From Carya illinoinensis (Eukaryota > Streptophyta > Magnoliopsida > Fagales > Juglandaceae): a stretch of DNA of 64,000 nucleotides. Positions 12,956 through 25,408 of the stretch are shown piece by piece. A program made the translations under genes and the position numbers. How positions within the stretch are numbered: the stretch's first letter is position 1; every line of letters begins with the position of its first letter. The DNA is taken from the NCBI RefSeq assembly GCF_018687715.1, contig NC_056766.1:7158501-7222500 (forward strand), in the 5' to 3' direction. The notes beneath the pieces are model-generated. The model was not told the DNA's origin and did no database searches. It was given only the letters and a program-made list of their open reading frames with translations.

Positions 12956-13040
12956 TTTAATTTTAAGTTGGATTTAATTTTTGGTATTTTTGGTTTCTCC
13001 TTTGCTTTTTGGATTTCATGGGTTAATGTGTTTGGTTCAG
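12945..13040 (+). other. Probable intron between gag and pol of the gypsy element
   Basis: The coding sequence is interrupted by 96 bases of U-rich sequence with a 5' site ACAG|GTATGG and a 3' site TTGGTTCAG|GA. Removing it joins 'EVITG' to 'RVRLYEFY' followed by the protease start, as expected for an uninterrupted gag-pol polyprotein. 96 is a multiple of three, so the frame is kept. Unspliced RNA has TAA at 12953-12955. The insert has typical plant intron composition, unlike either neighbour. Confidence 0.7.
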
Positions 13041-16000
13041 GAAGAGTCCGTTTGTATGAGTTTTATGCTTGCACTTTGTTTGATTCCTGTGCGTCACAGT
13101 CGTTTGTATCTTCCGCTTTTGCTCGGGTGTGTAATTTGGTCACGGAACCGTTTCCAAAGTCTATGGTAGTGACTCTACCCGATGGTGAAATGGTGTGGTG
13201 TTCCAAGGTTGCTTTGGGATGCCCATTAAATTTTGATGGAAGGTTCTTGGATGCTGATTTGGTGGTGTTTAAGCTGTTGGGTTTTGATATCATTCTCGGG
13301 ATGGATTGGCTATACCGATATTTTGCGAGTATTAAATGCAGAAGTCGGATAATTAGCTTTCAGCTTCCAGATGGTGATTGTCTGGAATTTGCGGGGAGTA
13401 AATTGAAAGAAAAGTCGGTAATTATATCGGCAATTCAAGCAAGAAGAGAGATTGCATGGGGAGCGGATGCATTCTTGGTTCAGATGGTGTCCACGCCGTC
13501 CGAGGAGAAGTCTTTGACAGACATTCCAGTTGTGGAAGAATTTTTCGATTGGATGACTTGCCCGGACTACACCCTGTGCGGGAAATGGAATTTGTTATAG
13601 ACTTGGAACCTGGAGTGGCTCCTGTGCATAAAGCTCCTTATCGCATGGCACCGGCTGAATTAAAAGAGTTAAAAACTCAGTTGCAAGAGCTGGTAGAGAA
13701 GGGATTTATTCAGCTTAGTACTTCACCGTGGGGTGCACCAGTTTTGTTTGTTAAAAAGAAAGATGGAACCTTCCGTATGTGCATAGATTATCGGGAATTG
13801 AATAAGGTGACCATAAAAAATAAATAGCCTCTCCCGCGGATAGATGATTTATTTGATCAGCTTCAAGGAGCAGTCGTGTTCTCTAAAATTGATCTGAGGT
13901 CGGGATACTACCAGCTGAGGATCAGAGTCAAGGATGTGCCTAAAACTGCCTTCAGGTCGAGGTATAGGCATTATGAATTTAAGGTAATGTCGTTTGGGTT
14001 AGCTAATGCCCCTGCTGCTTTCTTGGATTTAATGAATCGAGTATTTCGACCTTATCTGGATTCCTTTGTGCTAGTATTCATCGATGATATTCTGATTTAT
14101 TCCCGAGATGTTGAAGAGCACGTGTATCATCTTCGTCTGGTACTTGGGAAATTAAGAGAACACCAATTGTACGCCAAGCTCAGCCAGTGTGAATTCTGGT
14201 TGGAAGAAGTTAAATTTCTTGGGCATGTAATTTTCCGAGACGGAGTGGCTGTTGATCTTAGTAAGGTAGAAGCCATTTTGTCATGGCAGCGCCCGACTAC
14301 AGTGCGCGAGATCCAGAGTTTCTTGGGACTCGCCGGATATTACCGAAGATTTGTGGAGGGTTTTGCTCGCCTATCCGGACCTCTCACAGCTTTGACTCGG
14401 AAGAATACAGAATTTGTTTGGTCAGATAAGTGTGAGAGAAGCTTCCAAGAATTAAAGAACAGGTTGACGACGGCACCAGTGTTAGCGCTCCCAGAACCGC
14501 ATAAGCCATTCGTAGTCTTCAGTGATGCGTCTAAGTTTGGTTTGGGTTGTGTCCTTATGCAGGAAGGACGAGTTGTTGCCTATGCATCTCGTCAGCTAAA
14601 GGACCATGAGAAGAATTATCCGATGCACGATTTAGAATTGGCTGCGATTGTTTTTGCTCTCAAGATCTGGCGGCACTTCTTGTATTGGGAAGCTTGCGAG
14701 GTATTTACTGATCACAAGAGTTTGAAGCATTTGTTTTCCCAGAAAAATCTGAACATGAGGCAGAGGCGGTGGCTAGAGCTAATCAGTGACTATCAGTGTG
14801 AGATCAAGTACTATCCGGGGAAGGCTAATATAATTGCTGATGCTTTGAGCCGAAAGTCGCACTTGGAAGATGAAGCCGAGCCGTCAGAATTGGATTCTTT
14901 GCTTTGTGGGATGAGAAGGCTCCTTATTGAGAGTTCGCAGCAAGAAGAGATTTTATCTTCAGTTCTTGATATTCGGGTAACCGATTTTGAAGAATTGAAG
15001 ACTCTTCAAAGGAAAGATCCGAAGCTGCTGAATATCAGAAAAAGAGTCAGAAAATCTCGAGGGCCATTGCATTATAGCATGGATAAAGATGGGATACTTC
15101 GGTTCCGAGATCGCAGAGTGGTCCCCAAAGATTCAGAATTCAAAGAGTGGATCATGGCAGAAGCTCATGCGGCCCCTTATTCAGTTCATCCCGGCAGTAC
15201 AAAGATGTATTGGGACTTGAAGAAAAATTACTGGTGGGATGGAATGAAGAGGGATATTGCCTTATATATTGAGAAATGCCACACATGCCGTCAAGTGAAG
15301 GCCGAGCATCAAAGACCTGCAGGTATGCTCCAACCCCTCCCTATTCCTTAGTGGAAATGGGATGACATCACGATGGATTTTGTAGTGGGTTTGCCGAGAA
15401 CGCCTAGTGGGAAAAATTCTGTTTGGGTGATTGTTGACTGGTTAACGAAAAGTGCTCCTTTCCTGCCTGTTAATAACACCGACTCCTTGGGTAAGTTGAC
15501 ACGCTTGTACGTGAAAGAAATAGTGCGGCTGCACGGCATACCAAAGAGTATAGTGTCGGATCGAGACCCGAGGTTCACATCGCAGTTCTGGAAGAGTCTG
15601 CAGCAGCTTTGGGTACTAGGTTGAAGTTCAGTACTGCATATCACCCGTAGACAGATGGCCAATCAAAGCGCACCATTCAAACCCTTGAAGACATGTTGCG
15701 AGCATGTGTCATGGAATTTCAAGGGAGTTGGGAAAACCATTTGCTGCTCATCGAGTTTGCTTATAATAATAGCTTCCATGCGACCATTCAGATGGCTCCC
15801 TATGAAGCTCTTTATGGGAGAAAGTGCAGGTCGCCCTTGTGTTGGGATGAAGTCAGGGAGAGTAGGATAATTGGACCCGAAATAATTCAGGAGATGCAAA
15901 GCCAAGTCCGGATCATCAGAGACAAAATGGCGGCAGCTTAGAGTCGCAAGAAAAGCTACGCTGATACCAGGAGGAGAGAGTTGTCTTTTGAAGTTGGTGA

Positions 16001-16415
16001 TTGGGTTTATCTCAAAGTCTCTCTCATGAGAGGTGTTAAGCGTTTTGGTAAGAAGAGGAAGTTGGATCCGAGGTATGTCGGCCCTTTTCAGATTCTGGAG
16101 AAGGTAGGGTCCGTCGCCTATAGAGTTGCTTTGCCAGGATGTTTTGGGGATATTCATGATGTCTTCCACGTATCATCCCTGAAGAAGAGTTTTGGACAGC
16201 AAGAGCCACGCTTCGTCGACCCAGAGGGTATTCAGTTGCAACCGGATCTCACTTATGAAGCTGTTCCGTCGCAGATCATAGATTGGAAAGAGCAATAGTT
16301 GAGGTCCAAGACGATACCTTTGGTTAAGGTGGCTTGGGGAGATCCGTTAGCTCAAGACTTCTCTTGGGAGCGAGTAGCGGACATGAGGGAGCAGTACCCG
16401 TACTTGTTTGAATAA
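13041..16415 (+). pseudogene. Gypsy pol: protease, RT, RNase H, integrase, chromodomain-like tail
   Basis: Protease starts near 13041, but its active site reads Asp-Ser-Cys (LFDSCAS) where Asp-Ser/Thr-Gly is expected. A deletion of about 7 nt near 13551 shifts the frame before 'DLPGL'. Reverse transcriptase follows, with '[10 protein letters not shown]' (about 14075-14104), then RNase H ('[10 protein letters not shown]', '[13 protein letters not shown]'). Integrase has an H-H-C-C zinc site ending '[11 protein letters not shown]' and a core with '[10 protein letters not shown]'. A 1-nt deletion near 15606 shifts the frame again. The tail reads 'LRSKTIPLVKVAW' then 'FSWERVADM' and stops at TAA 16413-16415. 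In-frame stops, all TAG, are at 13825, 15349, 15648, 15939 and 16296. It cannot make an intact polyprotein without suppression or editing. Confidence 0.9.
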
Positions 16416-16522
16416 TGAAGGTATGTATCTTAATCTTGGTCACAGCTGGTTTATGTGTTTTTATGTGGCTTGTTTTAAGTTGGCGGTTGATCTTGCAAAT
16501 TTTGAGGACGAAATTTGTTTTT

Positions 16523-16535
16523 AAGGGGGGGAGGA
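16523..16535 (+). other. Polypurine tract of the gypsy element
   Basis: AAGGGGGGGAGGA lies immediately before the 3' LTR start TGTGATGACC at 16536. This is the expected primer site for plus-strand DNA synthesis. Confidence 0.9.
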
Positions 16536-16872
16536 TGTGATGACCCGCTTTCGCGTGTATTTTCGCTGAAGGGTTGTTTTTATTTTAATTAATATATTAG
16601 TTTATTTATTTTAATTTATTGCGCTTTAATATTAGTTTTTAATTTATTTGATGTTGTGTTTTGTTTATTTTAGTCGTTTTGCAGTTTTTAATCTCTTTCT
16701 CGGTGGTTTTGTTTTATTTTCCCGGAGTGAGGATTGGACCTCATCTTTTTCCTACATCTTTTTTTTTCCTTTTTTCCTTTTTCCTTTTTCTCTTTTCTTT
16801 TTCTTCTTTCTTTTTCTTTTTCTCTTTTTTCTTTCTTTTCTTTTTTTCTTCCTTCCTCCCCGCGTCGGCCCC

Positions 16873-16955
<83 letters not shown>

Positions 16956-18621
16956 CCCACGCCGTTGCAGCCCAACCCCTCGACCCACCGCCGTTCGGCC
17001 GCCGTGCGGCACACCGCCCCCATCGGTCGAACCCCCTCCCTCCGGCGCAACCCCCCACCAAATCCCAGCCCCATCCGGCCTGCCGTTTGGCCGGAAAACG
17101 CCCTTGAAGCCCCACGGATTTTGCTTCGATCCACCGCCGTCGCTCCACCTCCGGCCACCATTTCTTCACCACTTCATCACCGGTCCCTTGCCGTCCTAAC
17201 CCACCCATTTTCGGCCTCCAATAGTCACCGGAACAGCTCCCACGAACTAGCTTTCCATTTTGGGAAATCCGGCCATCAACCTCCATTTTAGCCGCCACCC
17301 ACGGCCAACCACCACTTCCAATAGTTTCATAATCATCCCTAGACCATTCCTTATCAATCCTAAGCCCTGGTTTGTCCCCGTTCAAAAGTGGGTATTTTAC
17401 AACCCACGGCCACAGTGAATTTTCACTGTTACGTTGCTTTTTCTCCACCGTTTGCAACGCCGCAAGCTTTCTAAATATACCATATAGCGCTGTAAGTATT
17501 TTCCAAACCCTATTTTCAGATTTAAAAATATATTGCTCATTCAATAATTTTATCTGTTGGTTGGCTGATTCCGGACTGAGTCCGAGGAGTTCGGGGGTCG
17601 GATGGATGGAGGACAGAGTTGCTTGTTTTATTGAATTATGTTGGTTGATTATTTTTGTGCATTGATATAGCATTTACATGGTGCATGCACGTGTGTTTTT
17701 GTTTAATTGTGAAAAGCCTGTTTATTGGCGTAAGTGGACTTACGGGTGCGTGTGTATCACGACCCCAAGCCGGGATGAGGTATTATCTCGGTGGAGCTCC
17801 TCTGGTCATTCGGGAGCGGAATAAACTGAGTGATGTCCCTTGGGTTGTCGCTGGGCGACGATGGGAGCGGGGGCTAGGGGGTGCTTGGCTACGAACGCGT
17901 CGGGTGCGGAACCGGGCATCGCTCTACGTACCGACTCCGTGGCCCTTCGCTGGCGAGGGCTGGAGGATGCTTGGCTACGAACATGCGGGGCGTGGAACTG
18001 GGCATCGCTCGTTAGGTGTCACATGCATGGTAGTACTCTGCGGTGTGGCACTGGAGCCAGGGTGTGCGGATGACCCCTAGGGGAGGTCATGGTGCATACG
18101 GGTTAAAATGGATTATGGTTTGAGATGAATAGAGGCCAAATGTGATTTTTGGCGTGTGTGGAAAATTATGTCTTATGGGTTTTGCGCATCGGCATCACTT
18201 CATGCATGTTGTTTGAGTTCTATGTGTTTTTATCTGGTGGTGTTTGGGTTTTACTTACCTGCGATACCATTTTTGGTTCCGTAGATTTTGGTGCAGGATT
18301 CGAGGATGAGGAGGAGGAGGCTAAGCCCGAGGATGCGGCTCCGCCAGGTTGCTGATGTTAGGCTTTATAGTTTGGTTTAAAACTATATTCGTGTTTTGTA
18401 ATATTTTATTTATTTAGGTATGTTTTAAACAGCTTGTATTACGTTAAGAAAAATTCTGGTACTTAGTTATATGACTTTCGTTATCCGCTGCGTGTTTCTT
18501 TGTGCACATATGTTGCTTTTGCACACACTTGGCACCCGTCGTTAGGGTGGTGATCCGGGTTGTCACCATCCGGACGTCTCGATTTTCCCGTGTCCGTGCG
18601 TGGGGATTTGGGGGCGTCACA
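16536..18621 (+). repeat. 3' LTR of the gypsy element
   Basis: This 2086-bp copy of 9353-11424 has scattered substitutions, a shorter CT tract (about 16874-16951) and an extra AT-rich segment near 16595-16640. It ends GGGGGCGTCACA and is followed by target duplication TTATC. Confidence 0.95.
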
Positions 18622-19081
18622 TTATCAAATCTTTCAACACAATCTACTCTTCTTCTATTGTCTTGCCCCATTTTCCTTTTTCCTTGTCTTTGATGAACTA
18701 GAGAGAGAGAGAGTGTGTGTGTGTGTCTGTCTAGGGTCAGTGTAGTTGAATGGTGGCCACACCCCAAGATGTGTGATGCAAAAGGGAGGGGGGGCTTGGC
18801 CTAGACAAGAAAGAGAGGAATAGTGCTAGATACAATCATGAATTGTGTAACTATATGTACTCTTTTTAAAAATAGTGGGATCTAATAATAAAAAATTAAT
18901 TTTTCATATGTATCTTATATTTTACTTTTTTTTTAAAAAAAAAAGTGTTTAATACTTTATATACTTTATAACTATATCTAATACTAATCTGGCTACAAAT
19001 ATTATTTTTCGTTGTTATAAAATATAAGAATATTATTACCTTTTCTTAGGTTGAAAAACAAGACATTCATTTAATGCATCC
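18622..19081. other. Intergenic DNA with one AT-rich MITE-like stretch
   Basis: No gene is visible. About 18828-18990 begins 'gtgctagatacaatcatg' and ends with a partly complementary 'tatatctaatactaatct', with a core 'gtgggatctaataataaa'. A similar core is at about 44836. This looks like a decayed MITE. A (GT) run lies at 18713-18727. Confidence 0.5.
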
Positions 19082-19099
19082 AAAGACTTTCTTCTTCTT

Positions 19100-20863
19100 A
19101 AATTTGAAAATTGTCAGAAAGAAAGGTTAATCTCTTTTGGGAATACATGAAGTGAGAGAAGCTCCTCCTTTTCTCTAGAAGAAAAAAAGGAGTAAACCGT
19201 CCGGGAGGGGGGGGGGGAGCTGAAGCTTCCCCCTCCCTCCAATCCCTCCAATCCCTTTGTTGGTTTTTTTCTGCTAGTTTCCATTCATCAATAAGCGTCG
19301 GTTGGCGGTGATTATGGTGGCCTGAAAGTTCTCACTACATGGTCAAGGACGTTTGGAGCTGTCTACCTTTTTTCTCATTCGGACGTGATGAAGGCAGTTT
19401 ATACAATGAAGTTCCTGGGCTTTGACGTCGTAGGGATACTGGAGCCTTCTACCATTGTTACTTCACTCGGACGTGATGAAGATGTCTTTACACGATGGAG
19501 TGGAGGGCTTGGACGTTGTTGTTTGGCTGTGAATGCGTTTCGTTTTCAAAGAGGGACCATCATGGAAATCCACGTAGCTGGGCGTGGTGGTGAAGGGGAG
19601 GGTCTCAGTGCGAGTAGAGCCAAGGTTTTATGTGCTCAGCAGCTACGGTATGCATGAAGATTTAGGGTGTTTCCCGCGGGGTTTTGTTGCTCTGTTTTAT
19701 CCATGGAAAACAGAGATGGTTTTCGGGAGGCTCGCTGGATTGCATGGGAGTTTTCAAGGAGCTTTCTGAGGTAAAGCCAGGCGATACTCATGGAGGAGAT
19801 CCTTGTGGAAGGTGGTCGGAATGGGGGTGACGCAGCTGGTTTTCTTTTTGCTGTTTTCAGTGTTTCTTTGTTTAGTTTTTCTATTTCTGAGTTCATTTTT
19901 AGGCCTTGTTCTTTTGTTTTTGTTTCTTTGTATTAGTTAGTACTGTATTTGCTTTTATTTCATAATATGGAAAATAAGGCCCTCAACAGCAGTGGGTAGG
20001 AGGGAAGAGTGCCATCCACCGCGGCGTCCAGGATGGCCTAGATGCTCGCTGTACGTAGTTGCTCAGAAGTTTGTTGTGAGTAGCTGCTGTACGTAGCTGC
20101 GCAAACGGTTGACAGTGGGGCAAAACGTGTTTTGCTCAGAGTATGGTGCGCTGTCGGGGCATACGGGTGTCATGTACTGTTGGTGCCGTAGTCGTACATA
20201 CAGTGTAGTGGATGGAATATTGAAAAATTGCTCAGAGTATGCTGTAGTCGTACTTACGTGCCGTACAGCACGTGGTGGGTGCTTGCTGTTGTGGGGGCCA
20301 TTAGTGTTTTTACCCGAGTGAGGTAATGAGCTGCTTGATCGGACATAATCTGGGGTAAGAGTTGATCGAGAGTGGCGGGCGATGTTATGGCTGGTAATCG
20401 TATGATCGGTCTCTATAGTAGCGGCTGTTTGTCCATGCGTGAGCTGGGTGCTCGTGCCGTTCTGGGCTCGTGTAGCTGATGCCTGCGGTAGGTGTCCTGT
20501 CGGGGTTCAGGCTGGTGCTTGGGGTTTTGTTTTATGTGTTGTTTTACATTGTAGTTTACTTTTTAGTTATTAATATCGTAGAATTAGGCTATTGGACTTG
20601 GTGTCCATAGTAACAGCGTGCTGTACTCCATCTCCCTGGGAGGATGGAGGGGGTCTTTCCTCTCTGTTAATACAGAGTGCTATCTTCTCTCGCTCAGGAG
20701 AGATTCAGAAGTTAAGATAATGTTCGCTACTATATGTGCGGGGATGCTTCAGAGCAGATGCGTAGGTTGGCTTATAGTCTGGTTTTCCTGTATTGATAAG
20801 TCACACTTGTAACTTCGGTTTATTGATGAATTCAATGATCTATTTTCAAAAAAAAAAAAAAAA
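19100..20863 (+). mobile_element. PolyA-tailed retroposon without recognisable protein
   Basis: An 18-bp target duplication, AAAGACTTTCTTCTTCTT, flanks the unit (19082-19099 and 20864-20881). The 3' end is an A-tract of about 18 As that merges with the TSD. These are marks of target-primed reverse transcription. The body contains a G-run near 19207-19218 and several GC-rich stretches, but no reverse transcriptase, endonuclease or gag motif in any frame. The 3' end ('gataagtcacacttgtaac ... ggtttattgatgaattcaatg') matches the minus-strand unit at 42160-43330. Non-autonomous LINE-dependent elements such as Sadhu in Arabidopsis behave this way; kinship to Sadhu is not shown. Confidence 0.8.
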
Positions 20864-21286
20864 AAAGACTTTCTTCTTCTTCTAGAAATAGAAGCCAAGT
20901 CAGCACAAACTAACCCAGGCTAATGCTAGAAATAAATGGCCTGACTTTGTATGCCGTTTTACAAAGGGTGTTAATAAGATTCAAAACTTAATTTGTCTTG
21001 AGAACCAAAAAAAAAAATAAATAAATAAACTTAATTTGTCTTGGATTTAAAAAAAAAAAACATATAATAAATGCGTTTGAAAGGAAATTAGGTATTGACT
21101 TTTGGGGTATGATTGACCGATCGAGCGATAATAGTGGAGACGAGTTTGTTTGGTGACCTCTTTGCCTGGTTGGATTTGCCTAGTCATTTAGAGGGTGCAT
21201 GTGAGTATAAACAGTGAATGGATCGCATATTGCTAAAGAGAGAGAGGCTATTTAATTATTTCAACAAGCTTTAATTATACTATTAA

Positions 21287-24200
21287 CTAGTTTTTTTTTT
21301 TTTTTAAGAGATGAGATCTCATGTCTATGAGTAATCACCTCCCAATTTTATTGATAACCCTGACTTATGGCAGAGGAAAACCGTGGTTACAACCTGACAT
21401 TTTGAGGTTATAAGTAAGCATAAAGACCAAAATCCAGGAATAAAAAAACCAAGACCCAACCATAGAAACCAACAACAGACAAGTCAAAAAAGGAAAAGAC
21501 AAACAACCAAAAGAAGCCAATCTGCAAAACAGCTTACACATAAGAATCAAAAGAAAAGGAACATGGACGAGAACATAACTCATTTCGATAGCCTCAAGTA
21601 GGGGAAGCCAATTCTATCCATACGAAAGAGGTCGTGCAACTGGCTAAGCAAATCTTCCCTCTCATCAATCCATTCCCTAGTAAGGCCCCCAGCTCCTTGC
21701 TTAGCAAGAAAATCAGCCACAATATTACCTTCATAAAAAACATGAGTCAGTCTATAATCCAAGCATGCAAGGCATGCAGGGAGCTCATCCCAAAAATCCT
21801 CAAAATACCAAATATTGCAAGCACCCTTAGTAACCCAATTGACTAGAAGTTGAGAATTGACCATAATATAAACATTAAAAAAACCATACTGACAGCATCT
21901 CCTAACACATTCCAATAAACCTTTCAATTCAGCATAATTATTATAACCCTAACCTAAGACCATGGAGTACGCAATACACAAATGACCTCTGGCATCCCGA
22001 ATAACACCCCCAGCACCAGATTGACCAGGGTTACCCAAGTTACTACCATCAGTATTAATTTTCACCCAGCCCTGCTGAGGCCTAAGCCACTTCACCATTG
22101 TCACCTTCTTAGGTTGAGGAGGAGAGATCGAGACATCTAACCTCCTTACGATATTGCCATCTTGCTTAGACAATCTCAAATGTTTCATAGACACTTTTAT
22201 GATATGACAAATCCAAAATATAATACTACTCCAGGCCGACTCAGGTGTGTTCGTCTTCCCATCAAACCTAGCTTTGCAATGTCTATCTCATAACTTCCAA
22301 GAAACGATAGATGGAATAAGGCCAAAAATGGTCCGAATATAAGAGGAGTTGCCAGCACGGTGAAAACAAAAGTTGACCTGCTCCTACCAAGTACGAAAAG
22401 AACCCATGTGCACACCTAAATGGACTACAGCCAAGGGCCAAATTTGTCTAGCAAGATCGCTTGTACACAAAATATGATTAAGATCCTTAAGATGACCCAC
22501 GGAACAACAATTACATTTAGAGACCATGGGCATACCAGCCAACCTGATCTTTTCATCCACACTCAAACAATTATTAGTAGCTTTCCACATCAAAACATGA
22601 ATTTTTTTGGGAGAGTAGCATGCCAAATCCATTAAGCCCAAGGTAAAGCAGGCGCTCTAACCCTTATACAATCCCAAGCATACTTAGTGTTAAACTTGCC
22701 ATCTGTATCATTTTTTCAAATAAGGACATCTGCCCCTCCTTACGAGAAGTGAAGAAATGCACCAACTCCATAGCTTTCTGATGACCCACAAGCATTTCCA
22801 ATAAAGGAATATCCTACCCATTATCAATATGACACTTTTTAATCTTCAGAAAAAGCTTAACAATTACCGAGTAATGATCATGGAAAGGGCATCTTCATCC
22901 CAAATTATCATACCAGAAGGAAATATTACCATCTCTCACCAGACACTGAGAATTAGTTAAAACAGTCGGGATACTTTTAACAATCACCTTCCAAAACCGT
23001 GTACCTTTATTAGAATCCACAAGAGACAAATGCTTACCTCGAACATATTTACCTCTGAAAAAGTCCGCCCATAAAGAATTTCCCAAGAGCAATTTTCAGG
23101 TGAATTTCATATCTAAAGCTTTCTGTATATCACCAAAATCACGAATACCAATCTCACATTTTTCAATAGTTTTACAAATATGTCTCCAAGATACCCATTT
23201 TTTCTTACCCTTACCCGCAGTATCACCCCAAAAGAAAGAACTCAGGAGTCTATTCAATGCCAACAAGACCACATTAGGAACATGTAAAACAACAAGTAGA
23301 TGAGTGGCCATACTCGACAGAACATGCCTCAAAAGTATAGTTCTACCACCAGATGAAAGCAGTTTCATTTTCCACCCAGCAATTTTCCTTTTAACTTTCC
23401 CAAGTAAATCATCTCAATCACTTGTGGGGAGCTGTAATGCGTTTAGAAAAGTAGATAGCACTTTTTCCCTTACTAGGGGCTTGGCCCGACCAATCCTCAT
23501 AAAGCTTCAACACTTGAGCCAAACCTCTTATAGACCTTTTGCACCATTTGCAAAAATAGCATTATCATCAACATACATGAGATGAGAAACAAGAGGAGTA
23601 CCCCTAGCTTGAGAGAACTGCTCAATTTTACCATGATCAAAGTAGCATTGAAGAAGACGCGAAAGCACCTCCTGCATAATGATAAACAAATAAGGTGATA
23701 AAGAATCTTCCTACCGAAGACCATGATAATCTTTGAAAAACTCCAAGGGGGTGCCATTAATCATGACAGAGTACCAAGGCAGGGAAATGCATGCCTTAAT
23801 CAAATCATAGACCTGAGGAGAAAAGCCAATTGCATCCATAACCTAATAAAAAATTCCAATCCACTCTATCATATGCCTAGGACTAATCCAATTTGATAAC
23901 CACATTACCCCCATTGGATATTTTATTAATAGAGTGGATCATCTCTTGGGTTAAACTAATATTATCAAAAATACTACGACAAGGAATCAACGTCCCTTGC
24001 TCCTGAGAAGTCATTTTAAAAAGCAAACTCGTCAAGCGGGCCACAATAATTTTAGAGCAGACCTTATAAATAACTGAACAGAGACTAATGGGCCGAAATT
24101 TATCAAAATCAGAAGGCTTATCCACCTTAGGAATGAGAATAATATACGAAACCGTGTAGAACCTGGGAAAAGATTTAGTATGAAAGAACTCATTAATGGC

Positions 24201-25391
24201 TTCCAACAACTCATCCTTAATAAATTCCCAACAAACACGATAAAATTCAGAACCAAAACCATCAGAGTCAGGACTACTATCAATAGGAATACTAAAGCTA
24301 GCATTTTTAATCTCCTCCATCGAGGGATCCTGACAAAGAGAAAAATTGTCACCAGCAGCAATCACAGAGGTGACAAGATCACTTAAATCTGGTAAATTAA
24401 CTCTGCGATTGTCGCCCAAAAATTATTGAAAGTAATCTACGGCAGCCTTACGAATCTGAAGGGGAGATTGTAAACAAGTACCATCCGCAAGACACATGTC
24501 ACTAATCCTTTTATGTTGTTTAGACTTTAAGATAGCATGAGAAAATTTAGAATTTTGATCCCCATCTTTTGACCAAGTCTTTTTAGCCATATGAGAAAGC
24601 CTCATCCCTTCTCGCTTCTTCCAAGTAGAAAGTTCCAAATTAGAGACCATGAGATCATAATCATCCTCAACATTGAAACAATCCTGAAGTGATTATCTAA
24701 CCTCTCAATGCGAGATTCAATATCTTTTATGATAACAGTAGTTCGTCCTAACACACGCTGATTCCACTCCTTTAAAGCCACCTTGACCCTTTTCAGTTTA
24801 GAAGAAAACTTTTGTAGCCCAAAACCAAACCCTGCTTGATTCCATACCTCCTTCACATAACTCGTAAAATCCTTGTGATCAGTCCACATATATTGAAAAC
24901 GAAAAGGACTAGGGCCATAATTAAAAGGGTCTTCCCCCATATTGATCACCAGGGGGGAATGATCTGAAGTAGAACGATTGAAAACATGATAATAAACATT
25001 TGGAAACATGATAATAAACATTTGGAAACAAGTTAATAAAATTTGAATCAATGAAGCACCTATCTAATCTAGCCCAACTCTAAGCTAGACCACCTTGGCC
25101 ATTGCACCAAGTCATCAAATGACCCTTAAAACACACATCCATCATGCCACAATTATGAAGACAAAGGTTAGACCACAATTATGATTTGAATCTTCTTTAG
25201 AGCATTATAAATTATATTAGAGTCGATTCTAATAAGAAACATAGAATTTGACCCGTGCCACCTATAATAGAATGATCTAATAAAGACTTTGAAAATTTAA
25301 AGTGGTAGATTGTGATTTCTATATTGAGTGTAAGCAATGAATGAGATTCCATATCACTTAGAAGGTATAATTTTTTGTTCTTTATGATGAA
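21287..25391 (-). mobile_element. 5'-truncated L1-type LINE
   Basis: A 17-bp target duplication, TTTAATTATACTATTAA, is at 21270-21286 and 25392-25408. A T-run at 21291-21305 is the polyA tail read on the other strand. Reading the minus strand gives the end of the endonuclease domain, reverse transcriptase, a zf-RVT zinc-binding region and an RNase H domain, the plant L1 order. The 5' part, including most of the endonuclease, is missing. About 230 bp next to the right TSD (25160-25391) do not read as endonuclease and could be a rearranged 5' end. Confidence 0.9.
21580..25160 (-). pseudogene. LINE ORF2 remnant: EN end, RT, zf-RVT, RNase H
   Basis: From right to left: endonuclease end ('GHLMTWCNGQGGL', 'RLDRCFIDSNF', 'TSDHSPLVI') about 25160-24930; linker ('KTWSKDGDQNSKFSH') near 24560; reverse transcriptase with 'PDSDGFGSEFYRVCW', 'FRPISLCSVIYKVCSKI' and 'EQGTLIPCRSIFDNI' at 24420-23883; the active site read as 'YVDDNAIFANG' near 23560 in another frame; 'GGRTILLRHVLSSM' at 23350; zf-RVT 'CNCCSVGHLKDLNHIL' near 22500; RNase H 'WVKINTDGSNLGNPGQSGAG' near 22050 and 'NIVADFLAKQGAG' near 21700. 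Many frameshifts and stops break it into pieces of 60-180 residues. It cannot make a functional ORF2 protein. Confidence 0.9.
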
Positions 25392-25408
25392 TTTAATTAT
25401 ACTATTAA

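Noticed and set aside
21634..21846. Plus-strand frames across the LINE
   Set aside because: They are antisense shadows of the RNase H and reverse transcriptase regions on the minus strand.
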